Assembly (NCBI RefSeq): GCF_014648575.1
Contig: NZ_BMRJ01000007.1
Span: 25,212-89,211, forward strand
Length of the DNA: 64,000 nucleotides
Origin: Agromyces mediolanus
GTDB taxonomy: Bacteria; Actinomycetota; Actinomycetes; Actinomycetales; Microbacteriaceae
Reading direction: 5' to 3'
Below the pieces are notes generated by a model that did no database searches, was not told where the DNA came from, and saw nothing but the letters and a program-made list of their open reading frames with translations. Below, piece by piece: positions 42,092 through 55,182 of the stretch; positions within the stretch are counted from its first letter, which is position 1; every line of letters begins with the position of its first letter. The position numbers and the translations under genes are program-made.

Positions 42092-45000
42092 ATGTTCACG
42101 AAGATCCTGGTTGCGAATCGTGGCGAGATCGCCATCCGCGCGTTCCGCGCGGCGAACGAAGTGGGTGCGAAGACCGTCGCGGTCTACCCCTACGAGGACC
42201 GCAATTCGCTGCATCGTCTGAAGGCCGACGAGGCGTACCAGATCGGTGAGCCGGGCCATCCGGTCCGCGCCTACCTCGACATCTCGGAGATCATCCGGGT
42301 GGCGAAGGAGTCGGGCGCCGACGCGATCTACCCGGGCTACGGCTTCCTCTCCGAGAACCCCGAGCTCGCCCAGGCCGCGGCCGAGGCCGGCATCGCCTTC
42401 ATCGGGCCGCCGAAGCAGGTGCTCGAGATGGCCGGCAACAAGGTCACGGCGAAGGAGCACGCGATCGCCGCCGGCGTCCCCGTGCTGAAGTCGACCCCGC
42501 CCTCGCGCGACCTCGACTGGCTGGTCGGCCAGGCCGAGAGCATCGGCTTCCCGATCTTCGCGAAGGCCGTCGCCGGCGGCGGCGGCCGCGGGATGCGTCG
42601 GGTGAACTCGCCCGAGGAGCTCCGTCCGGCGCTCGAGGAGGCGATGCGCGAGGCCGACAGCGCCTTCGGCGACCCGACGATGTTCCTCGAGCAGGCCGTG
42701 CTCCGGCCCCGTCACATCGAGGTCCAGGTGCTCGCCGACGCGAGTGGTGAGACCGTGCACCTCTTCGAGCGCGACTGCTCCGTGCAGCGGCGCCACCAGA
42801 AGGTCATCGAGATCGCTCCCGCGCCGAACCTGCCGGACGAGGTGCGGCAGTCGCTCTACCGCGACGCGATCGCCTTCGCTCGCTCCATCGGCTACGTGAA
42901 CGCAGGAACGGTCGAGTTCCTGCTCGACACCGCGGGAGAGCGGGCCGGGGAGCACGTCTTCATCGAGATGAACCCCCGCATCCAGGTCGAGCACACGGTG
43001 ACCGAGGAGGTCACCGACGTCGACCTCGTCGTGGCGCAGATGCGCATCGCCGCGGGGGAGACCCTCGGCGAGCTCGGCCTGCACCAGGACGAGATCCGCC
43101 TCCGCGGGGCGGCCCTGCAGTGCCGCATCACGACGGAGGACCCCACCTCGGGCTTCCGTCCCGACACGGGCAAGATCACGACCTACCGCTCGCCCGGCGG
43201 CGCCGGCATCCGCCTCGACGGCGGCACCGTGAACCCCGGCGCGCAGATCAGCCCGCACTTCGACTCGATGCTCGCGAAGCTCACCTGCCGCGGTCGCGAC
43301 TACACGGCCGCCGTCGCCCGGGCGAAGCGCGCCCTCGCCGAATTCCGCATCCGCGGCGTCTCCACGAACATCCCCTTCCTGCAGGCCGTGCTCGACGACC
43401 CGGCGTTCGTCGCCGGCGACCTCAGCACCTCCTTCATCGACGAGCGCCCGCAGCTGCTGCGCGGCCGCGTCTCGAAGGACCGCGGCACCAAGATCCTGAA
43501 CTGGCTCGCCGACGTCACCGTCAACCAGCCGAACGGGGCCGCGCCGATCTCGGTCCGCCCGGTCGACAAGCTGCCGAAGCTCGACCTCTCCCAGCCCGCT
43601 CCCGACGGCTCGCGCCAGCGGCTGCTCGAGCTCGGGCCCGCCGGCTTCGCTGCCGCGCTCCGCGCGCAGACTCCGCTCGCGGTCACCGAGACGACGTTCC
43701 GCGACGCCCACCAGTCGCTGCTCGCGACCCGCGTGCGCACGAAGGACCTGATCGCCGTCGCGCCGTACGTGGCCCGGCTCACCCCGCAGCTGCTCTCGGT
43801 GGAGGCCTGGGGCGGCGCGACCTACGACGTCGCCCTCCGCTTCCTCGGCGAGGACCCCTGGGAGCGGCTCGCCGCACTCCGGGAGTCGCTGCCGAACGTC
43901 GCGATCCAGATGCTGCTGCGCGGCCGCAACACGGTCGGCTACACGCCGTACCCCACCGAGGTCACCGACGCCTTCGTGCGCGAGGCCGCGTCGACGGGCG
44001 TCGACGTCTTCCGCATCTTCGACGCGCTGAACGACGTCGCCCAGATGCGTCCCGCGATCGACGCCGTGCTCGAGACGGGGCACTCGCTCGCCGAGGTGGC
44101 GCTCTGCTACACGGGCGACCTGCTCGACCCCGCCGAGGACCTCTACACGCTCGACTACTACCTGGGCCTCGCCGACGAGATCGTCGGCGCCGGCGCGCAC
44201 GTGCTCGCGATCAAGGACATGGCGGGCCTGCTCCGCCCGGCCGCGGCGGCGAAGCTCGTCCGAGCGCTCCGCGAGCGCTTCGACGTGCCGGTGCACCTGC
44301 ACACGCACGACACCGCCGGCGGCCAGCTGGCGACGCTCCTCGCCGCGTCCGAGGCGGGCGTCGACGCGGTCGACGTCGCCAGCGCGCCGATGGCGGGCAC
44401 CACGAGCCAGCCGTCCGCCTCCTCGCTCGTGGCCGCGCTCGCGCACACCGAACGCGACACGGGGATCTCGCTCGACGCGGTCTCCGACCTCGAGCCCTAC
44501 TGGGAGGCCGTGCGCCGCCTGTACCGCCCGTTCGAGTCGGGCCTGCCCGGTCCCACCGGCCGCGTGTACCACCACGAGATCCCCGGCGGCCAGCTCTCGA
44601 ACCTGCGTCAGCAGGCGATCGCGCTCGGCCTCGCCGACGACTTCGAGCTCATCGAGGACATGTACGCGGCGGCGAACGACATCCTCGGCCGCGTGCCGAA
44701 GGTGACCCCCTCGTCGAAGGTGGTCGGCGACCTCGCCCTGCACCTCGCCGCGGTCAAGGCCGACCCGGCCGACTTCGCCGCGAACCCCGAGAAGTACGAC
44801 ATCCCCGACTCGGTCGTCGGCTTCATGGCGGGCGAGCTCGGCGACCTCCCGGGCGGCTGGCCCGAGCCCTTCCGCTCGAAGGTGCTCGCCGGTCGCGACG
44901 TGCGCATCGGCGTGGCCGAGCTCGACGAGGCGCAGCGCGCCGCGCTCGAGGGCGACTCCGCCGGCCGTCGCGCGATGCTGAACACGCTGCTGTTCCCGGC

Positions 45001-45496
45001 GCCGACCCGGCAGTTCGAGCAGATCCGCGAGCTCTTCGGCGACCTCTCCGTCGTGGACACCGCCGACTACCTCTACGGGCTGCGCTCGGGCGCCGAGCAC
45101 GTCATCGAGATCGACAAGGGCGTGCGGCTGTACGCGGGGCTCGAAGCGATCGGCGAGGCCGACGACAAGGGCATGCGCACCGTGATGACCATCCTGAACG
45201 GCCAGCTCCGTCCCGTCTTCGTGCGCGACCGCTCCATCACGGTGGACACCCGCGCCGCGGAGAAGGCGGACGCCTCGCAGCCGGGGCACGTCGCCGCGCC
45301 GTTCTCCGGCGTGGTCACCCTCCAGGTCGAGCCGGGCGCCGAGATCCAGGTCGGCCAGGCCGTGGCCTCGATCGAGGCGATGAAGATGGAGGCGGCGATC
45401 ACCTCGCCGGTGGCGGGTGTGGTCGAGCGGGTCGCGATCCCGAAGACCCAGCAGGTCGAGGCGGGCGACCTGCTCGTCGTCGTCCGCCCCGCCTGA
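42092..45496 (+). CDS. pyc: Pyruvate carboxylase
   Basis: The 1134-residue anaplerotic enzyme makes oxaloacetate from pyruvate and bicarbonate. Domains in order: biotin carboxylase (FTKILVANRGEIAIRAFRAA at the start, GGGGRGMR, EMNPRIQVEHTVTEEVT); carboxyltransferase (TETTFRDAHQSLLATRVRTKDL near residue 530, with HTHDTAGGQ); PYC_OADA domain; and the biotinyl domain with IEAMKMEAAITSP near the C-terminus. The ATG at 42092 has GAGAGG upstream. It is monocistronic and length is normal for the family. Confidence 0.97.
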   Translation: MFTKILVANRGEIAIRAFRAANEVGAKTVAVYPYEDRNSLHRLKADEAYQIGEPGHPVRAYLDISEIIRVAKESGADAIYPGYGFLSENPELAQAAAEAGIAFIGPPKQVLEMAGNKVTAKEHAIAAGVPVLKSTPPSRDLDWLVGQAESIGFPIFAKAVAGGGGRGMRRVNSPEELRPALEEAMREADSAFGDPTMFLEQAVLRPRHIEVQVLADASGETVHLFERDCSVQRRHQKVIEIAPAPNLPDEVRQSLYRDAIAFARSIGYVNAGTVEFLLDTAGERAGEHVFIEMNPRIQVEHTVTEEVTDVDLVVAQMRIAAGETLGELGLHQDEIRLRGAALQCRITTEDPTSGFRPDTGKITTYRSPGGAGIRLDGGTVNPGAQISPHFDSMLAKLTCRGRDYTAAVARAKRALAEFRIRGVSTNIPFLQAVLDDPAFVAGDLSTSFIDERPQLLRGRVSKDRGTKILNWLADVTVNQPNGAAPISVRPVDKLPKLDLSQPAPDGSRQRLLELGPAGFAAALRAQTPLAVTETTFRDAHQSLLATRVRTKDLIAVAPYVARLTPQLLSVEAWGGATYDVALRFLGEDPWERLAALRESLPNVAIQMLLRGRNTVGYTPYPTEVTDAFVREAASTGVDVFRIFDALNDVAQMRPAIDAVLETGHSLAEVALCYTGDLLDPAEDLYTLDYYLGLADEIVGAGAHVLAIKDMAGLLRPAAAAKLVRALRERFDVPVHLHTHDTAGGQLATLLAASEAGVDAVDVASAPMAGTTSQPSASSLVAALAHTERDTGISLDAVSDLEPYWEAVRRLYRPFESGLPGPTGRVYHHEIPGGQLSNLRQQAIALGLADDFELIEDMYAAANDILGRVPKVTPSSKVVGDLALHLAAVKADPADFAANPEKYDIPDSVVGFMAGELGDLPGGWPEPFRSKVLAGRDVRIGVAELDEAQRAALEGDSAGRRAMLNTLLFPAPTRQFEQIRELFGDLSVVDTADYLYGLRSGAEHVIEIDKGVRLYAGLEAIGEADDKGMRTVMTILNGQLRPVFVRDRSITVDTRAAEKADASQPGHVAAPFSGVVTLQVEPGAEIQVGQAVASIEAMKMEAAITSPVAGVVERVAIPKTQQVEAGDLLVVVRPA

Positions 45497-45571
45497 GTCG
45501 CGATACGCTGTCGCCGCCCACCTGAACCGCTCGCAACGCCCGCCTGTCGCGGGCCCGGAAATGGAGCCCCC

Positions 45572-46063
45572 GTGCCTGAACGTCCCATCCGCGTCTTCGG
45601 CGATCCCGTGCTGAAGGCCCGGTCCGCGCCGATCGAGACCATCGACGACGGCGTCAGGGGGCTCGTCGCGGATCTCCTCGACTCGGTCAAGCTGCCCGGG
45701 CGCGCCGGGGTCGCGGCCCCGCAGATCGGCGTCAACCTCCGGGCGTTCAGCTACAACGTCGACGGGCGGATCGGCTACGTGCTGAACCCCGAGCTCGTCG
45801 AGGTGCGCGGCGAGAAGGAGCCGACCGGCGAGGGCTGCCTCTCGGTGCCCGGGCTCTGGCACGACACCCCGCGCCACCCCTACGCGCGGGTGCGCGGCAT
45901 CGACCTCGACGGCCAGGAGATCGTCGTCGAGGGCACCGGGGTGCTCGCGCAGGCGCTGCAGCACGAGACCGACCACCTCGACGGCATCCTCTACCTCGAT
46001 CGTCTCGAGCCGGCCGAGCGTCGGGTCGCGATGCGCGAGGTGCGCGAGTCCGACTGGTTCTGA
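45572..46063 (+). CDS. def: Peptide deformylase
   Basis: The 163-residue metalloenzyme removes formyl groups from new proteins. Its three motifs are complete: GVAAPQIG (residues about 47-54), EGCLSVPG and QHETDHLDG, with the Cys and two His metal ligands. It begins with a GTG preceded by GGAG. TACGCT about 65 bp upstream is a possible -10. It ends 8 bp before a large bidirectional terminator. Confidence 0.96.
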   Translation: MPERPIRVFGDPVLKARSAPIETIDDGVRGLVADLLDSVKLPGRAGVAAPQIGVNLRAFSYNVDGRIGYVLNPELVEVRGEKEPTGEGCLSVPGLWHDTPRHPYARVRGIDLDGQEIVVEGTGVLAQALQHETDHLDGILYLDRLEPAERRVAMREVRESDWF

Positions 46064-46071
46064 GTCGCAGG

Positions 46072-46119
46072 ACGAACGACGAAGGGGCGCCGCGGATGCG
46101 GCGCCCCTTCGTCGTTCGT
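46072..46119. terminator. Bidirectional terminator between def and the acyl-CoA synthetase gene
   Basis: A perfect 22-bp stem (46072-46093 with 46098-46119) closes on a 4-nt GGAT loop. It is the longest hairpin seen in the window. The last six bases (from 46114) are also the start of the 62-bp duplication. Confidence 0.9.
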
Positions 46120-46186
46120 GGTGATCAGCTGATCGCGGACATGCCCTCGGTCGCCGGGGCGCCCGAGTACATCGCGTTCGTGGTGA

Positions 46187-48019
<1,833 letters not shown>

Positions 48020-48086
48020 GGCAGCTCCTTCGGCACCGGGGAGGCCTTCGCGCGTCGACGCACGTCTCGGGCCTCGGCGTTGGGTT

Positions 48087-48101
48087 GACTACACTCTAGT
48101 C
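48087..48101. promoter_or_regulatory. Small dyad between the acyl-CoA synthetase and glucokinase genes
   Basis: GACTA-CACTC-TAGTC, overlapping TTGACT (48085-48090) on the plus strand and TAGAGT on the minus strand. It may mark overlapping divergent promoters or a regulator site. Confidence 0.4.
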
Positions 48102-48169
48102 GTTGCCCGCGCGCGCCCAGGCGTTCGGCGGCGGCGCGAACCTTCCCGTTCCCCCTGAAAGGCGGCCTC

Positions 48170-49135
48170 GTGGCGCACGCGATCGGCATCGACATCGGCG
48201 GTACGAAGATCGCGGGAGCGATCGTCGACGAGCTCGGCACCATCGTCGCGCAAGACCGTGTGCCGACCCCGGCCGGCGACGCCCGAGCCGTCGAGGACGA
48301 GGTCGTCGCGATGATCGGGCGGCTCCGCGCCGACGAGCACGCGACGGGCGGCATCGACGCCGTCGGGGTCGCGGCGGCCGGATTCATCGACGCGGCGCAG
48401 TCCACCGTCTACTACGCGCCCAACATTGACTGGCGCAACGAGCCCTTCCGCGAGAAGCTCGAGGCCCGCGTCGGCGGCACCGTGGTCGTCGACAACGACG
48501 CGAACGCCGCTGGCTGGGCCGAGTTCCGCTTCGGCGCCGGCCGGCTCGTGAGCGACATGGTGATGCTCACGATCGGCACCGGCGTCGGCGGCGCGATCGT
48601 CGCGAGCGACCGCCTCTTCCGCGGCGGCTTCGGCGCCGGGGCCGAGCTCGGCCACCTCCGGCTCGTCCCCGGCGGCATCGCCTGCGGCTGCGGTCAGCAC
48701 GGATGCCTCGAGCAGTACGGCTCCGGCCGGGCGCTGCTGCGGATGGCCGGCGAGATCGCCGACGCCGGCGGCATCGGCCAGGCGCTCGCCCGCACTCGGG
48801 CCGAGCACGGCAAGCTCGACGGCGCGCTCGTCGGCGCGCTCATCGAGGCCGGCGACCCCGGCGCGCTCACGGCGCTGCGCCAGCTCGGGCAGTGGCTCGG
48901 ACAGGCCGCGGCGAGCCTCTCGGCGGTGCTCGACCCGCAGCGCTTCGTCTTCGGCGGCGGCGTGGCGGTGGCCGGCGAGCTGCTGCTGCAGCCGATCCGC
49001 GAGGCGTACCTCGAGCACCTGCCCGCGAGGGGCTACCACCCGGAGCCGGACTTCGTGATCGCCGAGCTCGTGAACGACGCCGGCGTCGTCGGAGCCGCCG
49101 ACCTCGCGCGCGTGTGGGTCGAGCAGCACGCCTGA
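48170..49135 (+). CDS. glk: ROK family glucokinase
   Basis: The 321-residue sugar kinase has the phosphate loop IGIDIGGTKIAGAIVDE, DNDANAAGWAEFRFG with the catalytic Asp, GTGVGGAIV, and the ROK zinc motif CGCGQHGCLEQYGSG. Actinobacterial glucokinases have the same signature and length. It phosphorylates glucose, probably with ATP; use of polyphosphate cannot be excluded. The GTG start has AAAGG upstream. It lies 55 bp before plsC on the same strand. Confidence 0.9.
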   Translation: MAHAIGIDIGGTKIAGAIVDELGTIVAQDRVPTPAGDARAVEDEVVAMIGRLRADEHATGGIDAVGVAAAGFIDAAQSTVYYAPNIDWRNEPFREKLEARVGGTVVVDNDANAAGWAEFRFGAGRLVSDMVMLTIGTGVGGAIVASDRLFRGGFGAGAELGHLRLVPGGIACGCGQHGCLEQYGSGRALLRMAGEIADAGGIGQALARTRAEHGKLDGALVGALIEAGDPGALTALRQLGQWLGQAAASLSAVLDPQRFVFGGGVAVAGELLLQPIREAYLEHLPARGYHPEPDFVIAELVNDAGVVGAADLARVWVEQHA

Positions 49136-49190
49136 TCGCTAGGCTGGACTCCGCCCGGGGCGGGCGCGAAGGACGAGACGGGGAGCTCGG

Positions 49191-49880
49191 GTGTTCTACT
49201 GGATCATGAAGCACATCGTCGTGGGGCCGGTGCTCCTCGCGATCTTCCGCCCCTGGATCGTCGGCCTCGAGAAGATCCCCGCGAACGGGCCGGTCATCCT
49301 CGCCTCGAACCATCTCTCCTTCATCGACTCGATCTTCCTGCCGCTCGTCGTGGACCGGCCGGTCGTCTTCCTCGCCAAGAGCGAGTACTTCACCGGCCGG
49401 GGGCTCAAGGGCTGGGCCACCAAGCTCTTCTTCCAGGCCACCGGGCAGCTGCCGATCGACCGCAGCGGCGGCAAGGCGTCCGAGGCATCCCTCAACACCG
49501 GCCTCCGGGTGCTCAGCGAGGGCCGCATCCTCGGCATCTACCCCGAGGGCACCCGCAGCCCCGACGCGAAGCTGTACCGCGGACGCACCGGGGTCGCCCG
49601 CATGGTGCTGGAGTCCGGCGCGCCGGTCGTGCCCGTCGCCATGATCGGCACCGCCGAGGTCATGCCGATCGGCACCCGGCTCCCGAAGGTGCGGCGCATC
49701 GGCATCGTGATCGGCGATCCGCTCGACTTCTCGCGCTTCCACGGCCTCGAGAGCGACCGCTTCGTGCTGCGCAGCGTGACCGACGAGCTCGTCTACGAAC
49801 TGCGCGAGCTCAGCGGCCAGGAATACGTGGACGTCTACGCGAGTTCGGTCAAGGAACGACGGGCCTCCGAGGCGCGGTAG
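49191..49880 (+). CDS. plsC: 1-acyl-sn-glycerol-3-phosphate acyltransferase
   Basis: The 229-residue enzyme makes phosphatidic acid. The acyltransferase motif I NHLSFIDS (HxxxxD), FLAKSEYF, and motif III YPEGTRSPDAKLYRGRTG are present, with VPVAMIGTAEVMP after them. A hydrophobic N-terminal stretch (HIVVGPVLLAIF) should associate with the membrane. The GTG has GGGGAG upstream, and TAGGCT (49140-49145) is a likely -10 about 45 bp before the start. A strong hairpin follows the gene. Confidence 0.92.
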   Translation: MFYWIMKHIVVGPVLLAIFRPWIVGLEKIPANGPVILASNHLSFIDSIFLPLVVDRPVVFLAKSEYFTGRGLKGWATKLFFQATGQLPIDRSGGKASEASLNTGLRVLSEGRILGIYPEGTRSPDAKLYRGRTGVARMVLESGAPVVPVAMIGTAEVMPIGTRLPKVRRIGIVIGDPLDFSRFHGLESDRFVLRSVTDELVYELRELSGQEYVDVYASSVKERRASEAR

Positions 49881-49889
49881 GCTCGTCCT

Positions 49890-49914
49890 ACGACGCCGCG
49901 CTGCGCGGCGTCGT
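49890..49914 (+). terminator. Perfect hairpin between plsC and aroG
   Basis: ACGACGCCGCG-CTG-CGCGGCGTCGT, an 11-bp stem followed by TTCGT, 9 nt after the plsC stop. TAGGCT (49878-49883) just upstream is a possible -10 for aroG, which would place the hairpin at the extreme 5' end of the aroG message instead. Confidence 0.65.
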
Positions 49915-49959
49915 TTCGTACCCGCGCGCGATCGCGCGCCCGACCCTCCAGGACATCCA

Positions 49960-51330
49960 GTGCAACAGCTCGTCGAGCCCTTCGTGAACGCAGATCCCGA
50001 TGTGATCGCGGGCCTCGACTATTGGCGCACGCTGCCGATCAAGCAGCAGCCGCAGTGGCCCGATGCGGCCGCGGCCGCCGCCGCCTCGGCCGAACTCGCC
50101 ACGCTGCCGCCGCTGGTCTTCGCCGGCGAGGTCGACATGCTCCGCGAGCGGCTGGCCAGCGCCTCCCGCGGCGAGGCGTTCCTCCTGCAGGGCGGCGACT
50201 GCGCCGAGACCTTCGCCGGCGCCACGGCCGACCAGATCCGCAACCGGGTCAAGACCCTGCTGCAGATGGCCGTGGTGCTGACCTACGGCGCCTCGATGCC
50301 GGTCGTGAAGATGGGCCGCATGGCGGGGCAGTTCGCGAAGCCGCGCTCGAGCGACACCGAGACGCGCGGCGACGTGACGCTGCCCGCGTACCGCGGCGAC
50401 ATCGTGAACGGCTACGACTTCACCCCGGAGTCGCGCGCCGCCGACCCGCGTCGGCTGCTGCAGGGCTACCACATGGCCGCCTCGACGCTGAACCTCATTC
50501 GGGCCTTCACGCAGGGCGGCTTCGCCGACCTCCGGCAGGTGCACCAGTGGAACCAGGGCTTCGCGGCGAACCCGGCGAACGCCAGGTACGAGAAGCTCGC
50601 GCGCGAGATCGACCGCGCGGTGAAGTTCATGGACGCCTGCGGCGCCGACTTCGAGGAGCTGAAGCGCACGGAGTTCTACACGGGTCACGAGGGCCTGCTG
50701 ATGGACTACGAGCGCCCGATGACGCGCATCGACTCGCGCACCGGGACGCCGTACAACACCTCGGCGCACTTCATCTGGATCGGTGAGCGCACCCGCGAGC
50801 TCGACGGCGCGCACGTCGACTTCCTCTCGCGCGTCCGCAACCCGATCGGGGTGAAGCTCGGGCCGACGACGACGCCCGAGACGATGCTCGAGCTCGTCGA
50901 GAAGCTCGACCCGAATCGCGAGCCGGGCCGCCTGACGTTCATCACGCGCATGGGCGCCGGCCGCATCCGGGAGGCGCTGCCGCCCCTGCTCGAGGCGATC
51001 AAGCGGTCCGACGCGCAGCCGCTGTGGGTGACCGACCCCATGCACGGTAACGGCATCACGACGCCCACCGGCTACAAGACCCGTCGCTTCGACGACGTGG
51101 TCGACGAGGTCAAGGGCTTCTTCGAGGCGCACCGCGCAGCCGGCACGCACCCGGGCGGCATCCACGTGGAGCTCACCGGCGACGACGTCACCGAGTGCCT
51201 CGGCGGCTCCGAGCACATCGACGAGGCGACGCTGGCGACGCGCTACGAGTCGCTCTGCGACCCGCGGCTGAACCACATGCAGTCCCTCGAGCTCGCCTTC
51301 CTGGTGGCCGAGGAGCTCGCCGCCCGCTGA
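49960..51330 (+). CDS. aroG: Class II 3-deoxy-7-phosphoheptulonate (DAHP) synthase
   Basis: The 456-residue enzyme starts the shikimate pathway from phosphoenolpyruvate and erythrose 4-phosphate. It is the plant-like class II type: LPPLVFAGEVDMLRERL, LQGGDCAETFA with the metal-binding Cys, KMGRMAGQFAKPRSS, IGVKLGPTT, RMGAGRIREALPPLL, and WVTDPMHGNG, ending with GGIHVELTGDDVTECLGG. The start is GTG 49960 with AGGAC 5 nt upstream. Next to a PASTA kinase as in Mycobacterium (Rv2178c/Rv2176). A large hairpin ends the gene. Confidence 0.96.
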   Translation: MQQLVEPFVNADPDVIAGLDYWRTLPIKQQPQWPDAAAAAAASAELATLPPLVFAGEVDMLRERLASASRGEAFLLQGGDCAETFAGATADQIRNRVKTLLQMAVVLTYGASMPVVKMGRMAGQFAKPRSSDTETRGDVTLPAYRGDIVNGYDFTPESRAADPRRLLQGYHMAASTLNLIRAFTQGGFADLRQVHQWNQGFAANPANARYEKLAREIDRAVKFMDACGADFEELKRTEFYTGHEGLLMDYERPMTRIDSRTGTPYNTSAHFIWIGERTRELDGAHVDFLSRVRNPIGVKLGPTTTPETMLELVEKLDPNREPGRLTFITRMGAGRIREALPPLLEAIKRSDAQPLWVTDPMHGNGITTPTGYKTRRFDDVVDEVKGFFEAHRAAGTHPGGIHVELTGDDVTECLGGSEHIDEATLATRYESLCDPRLNHMQSLELAFLVAEELAAR

Positions 51331-51387
51331 GCACGGGCGACGGAACGGCGGCGTCCCGCTTCGGCGGGGCGCCGCCGTTCGCCGTGC
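51331..51387. terminator. Bidirectional terminator between aroG and the PASTA kinase gene
   Basis: AACGGCGGCG (51344-51353) and CGCCGCCGTT (51370-51379) form a perfect stem around an inner CCGC-TTCG-GCGG hairpin, with outer GCACGG/CCGTGC pairing. It lies between convergent stops. Confidence 0.75.
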
Positions 51388-51438
51388 GGGGGCCGGGATC
51401 GCCCCCGCCCGAGCGCCCGAGGCGCGTCGGAGCGCGGC

Positions 51439-53343
<1,905 letters not shown>

Positions 53344-53433
53344 CGTAGAAGTCTACGAAAGGGCGTATGCCCTTCCGGGTTCGAACCGCCGCGGGCGATG
53401 GGATCGAAATCCCTTCGTGACCCGAACGCGGGG

Positions 53434-54645
53434 TCAGCCGAGCTCGGAGAGCCAGGCCGCGGCCTGTGCCTCCCACTTCGCGTAGTACGTCGGGTAGGCG
53501 CTCAGCTGCACCGCCTGCGCCGCATCGGTCACGCTCATGGACTCCCAGCCGGGGATGTCCAGGAGGCCTCGTGTGACGCCGGGGTTCGGGTTCGCCGCCC
53601 CGCCGTAGAAGGCGGTGGTCGCGCGCACCGGGTCGAGCACCTGCTCCGGGGTGCCCCAGCCCTGGCTGGGGCGCTGCTGGAAGAGGCCGAGGGAGTCGCG
53701 GTCGCCGAACTGGACGTTGCGGAGCCCCGACTCCTGGGCGGCGGCGGCCAGGGCGACCACGATCCCGCGGTCGGGCACGCCGAGGGCCCGGCCGATGTCG
53801 ATGACGAGCTTCGCGTTCTGCCGCATCTCCTCCGTGAGCACCGTGCTCACCGAGGCCACGAGGGCGACCGCGGTCGCCGCACGCGGCACGGTGAGGACCT
53901 GTCCCGGCTGGAGGACGGCATCCGGGCCGAGCTGGTTCGCGGCGAGGAGCTGCTCGAGGTCGACATCGAGTCGTTCGGCCAGGTCCCAGGCGGTGTCGCC
54001 CTCGGCGACGGTGACCTGCTCCGGCGCGGCGCCCTCGGCCGGGGCGGCCGGCGACGCCGCCGGCGCCGCGGCGGGGACGGCGCCGGCGATGGGGAGCACC
54101 ACCTGCTGGCCGGGGAAGATCAGGCTCTCGCGCCCGAGTCCGTTCGCGCTCAGCAGCTGGTCGAGGTCGATGCCGTAGCGGTCGGCGATCCCGCCCATCG
54201 TGTCGCCGGCGGCGACGGTGTGACGGGCGATCTCCGGTGCGGCTTCGCTCGCGCGCGGGGCGCCGCCGGGGAGCACGAGGCGCTGGCCGGGGAAGATCAG
54301 GCTCGACCAGCCGAGCCCGTTCGCGGCGAGCAGTTCCGCGGTCGAGAGTCCGTAGCGCTCGGCGATGCCGGTCACCGTGTCGCCCTCAGCGACGGTGACC
54401 TCGACGGGCACCGCGCCGGCGACCGCCCGGACGGCGGCCGCTCCGCTGGCCGCGGGCTTGCCCTTCGCCTGCCGCTTCGGGGGTTGCGGGGCGGCATCCG
54501 CCGGCTGGGCGAAGCCGAGCGCGACCGCGATGGAGCTCATGACCGCGATCGGCAGGGCGATCGCGCGGGAGCGGAGACTCGGTCGAGCCGCCGAGGCTCC
54601 CTGATCAGGCCCCCGCTCGAATTCCGGTTCGGGCCGTGTCGTCAT
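53434..54645 (-). CDS. Secreted protein with three LysM domains and a C-terminal lysozyme-like region
   Basis: The 403-residue protein has a signal peptide (AIALPIAVMSSIAVALGFAQPADA), then three LysM domains of the form VAEGDTVTGIAERYGLSTAELLAANGL...IFPGQRLVLP near residues 80-290. After them comes VLTEEMRQNAKLVIDIGRALGVPDRGIVVALAAAAQESGLRNVQFGDRDSLGLFQQRPSQGWG (seen in blocks), a domain that resembles muralytic hydrolases and has a Glu in QESG. It should bind and perhaps cut peptidoglycan. The start with GAGGGG upstream is chosen over a longer in-frame reading. It lies upstream of pknL on the same strand. Confidence 0.87.
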   Translation of the reverse strand: MTTRPEPEFERGPDQGASAARPSLRSRAIALPIAVMSSIAVALGFAQPADAAPQPPKRQAKGKPAASGAAAVRAVAGAVPVEVTVAEGDTVTGIAERYGLSTAELLAANGLGWSSLIFPGQRLVLPGGAPRASEAAPEIARHTVAAGDTMGGIADRYGIDLDQLLSANGLGRESLIFPGQQVVLPIAGAVPAAAPAASPAAPAEGAAPEQVTVAEGDTAWDLAERLDVDLEQLLAANQLGPDAVLQPGQVLTVPRAATAVALVASVSTVLTEEMRQNAKLVIDIGRALGVPDRGIVVALAAAAQESGLRNVQFGDRDSLGLFQQRPSQGWGTPEQVLDPVRATTAFYGGAANPNPGVTRGLLDIPGWESMSVTDAAQAVQLSAYPTYYAKWEAQAAAWLSELG

Positions 54646-54781
54646 CTGATTCCCCTCGTCGGCATGGATCACCGGCTGTTCGTCACGCTCGCACAGGGGA
54701 AGGGGCGAGTCAAACCCCTCGCCCGCGTGGCGCGGGACCGGCTCGGCCACGAGCCGTCCGCGACGTGGCAGGCTGTTCTGC

Positions 54782-55120
54782 GTGAGCGAATCAACTGCGA
54801 CCGAGTGGCTGACCGTCCCCGAACTCGTCGAACTGCTCGACGTCTCGCCCGGACGGGTGCGTCGGCTGATCGACGACCGTCACCTCCTCGGTCGGCGCAT
54901 CGACGGGGTGCTCAAGGTGCCGGCGGACTTCCTCCGCGACGGTGCGCCGATGCCGGAGCTGCACGGCACGGCCATGGTGCTGCACGACGTCGGCTTCAGC
55001 GATGAAGAGGCCCTCGACTGGCTGATCGGCGAGGAGGACAGCCTCGGCACGACGCCGATCGCCGCGCTGCGCGCCGGGCGCAAGGCGGAGGTGCGGCGCG
55101 TCGCGCAGGCGCTCGCCTGA
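54782..55120 (+). CDS. Rv2175c family DNA-binding protein
   Basis: The 112-residue protein has an N-terminal winged-helix part (WLTVPELVELLDVSPGRVRRLIDDRHLLGRRIDGVLKVPADFL in parts) and a C-terminal extension with TAMVLHDVGFSDEEALDWL. In Mycobacterium, Rv2175c is phosphorylated by PknL and then loses DNA binding. The kinase is nearby here too, and residues such as Thr6 and Thr12 are in the flexible tail. The GTG is 7 nt after CAGGCT with no ribosome site, probably leaderless. It is divergent from the LysM gene. Confidence 0.88.
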   Translation: MSESTATEWLTVPELVELLDVSPGRVRRLIDDRHLLGRRIDGVLKVPADFLRDGAPMPELHGTAMVLHDVGFSDEEALDWLIGEEDSLGTTPIAALRAGRKAEVRRVAQALA

Positions 55121-55182
55121 GGAGGCATCCGAACCGCTCGACGTCGTGAGCGGGCTCCGGGCACCGAGCACCGGGCGAGCGC

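Noticed and set aside
42026..45976. A minus-strand open frame of 1316 codons opposite pyruvate carboxylase and deformylase
   Set aside because: It spans two well-identified genes on the other strand and has the low-complexity Arg/Gly/Val/Asp composition of a high-GC shadow frame.
46125..46186. A possible longer acyl-CoA synthetase C-terminus or frameshift
   Set aside because: The outer copy of the 62-bp duplication repeats the gene end after the stop and in another frame. The main frame is intact, so no frameshift is needed.
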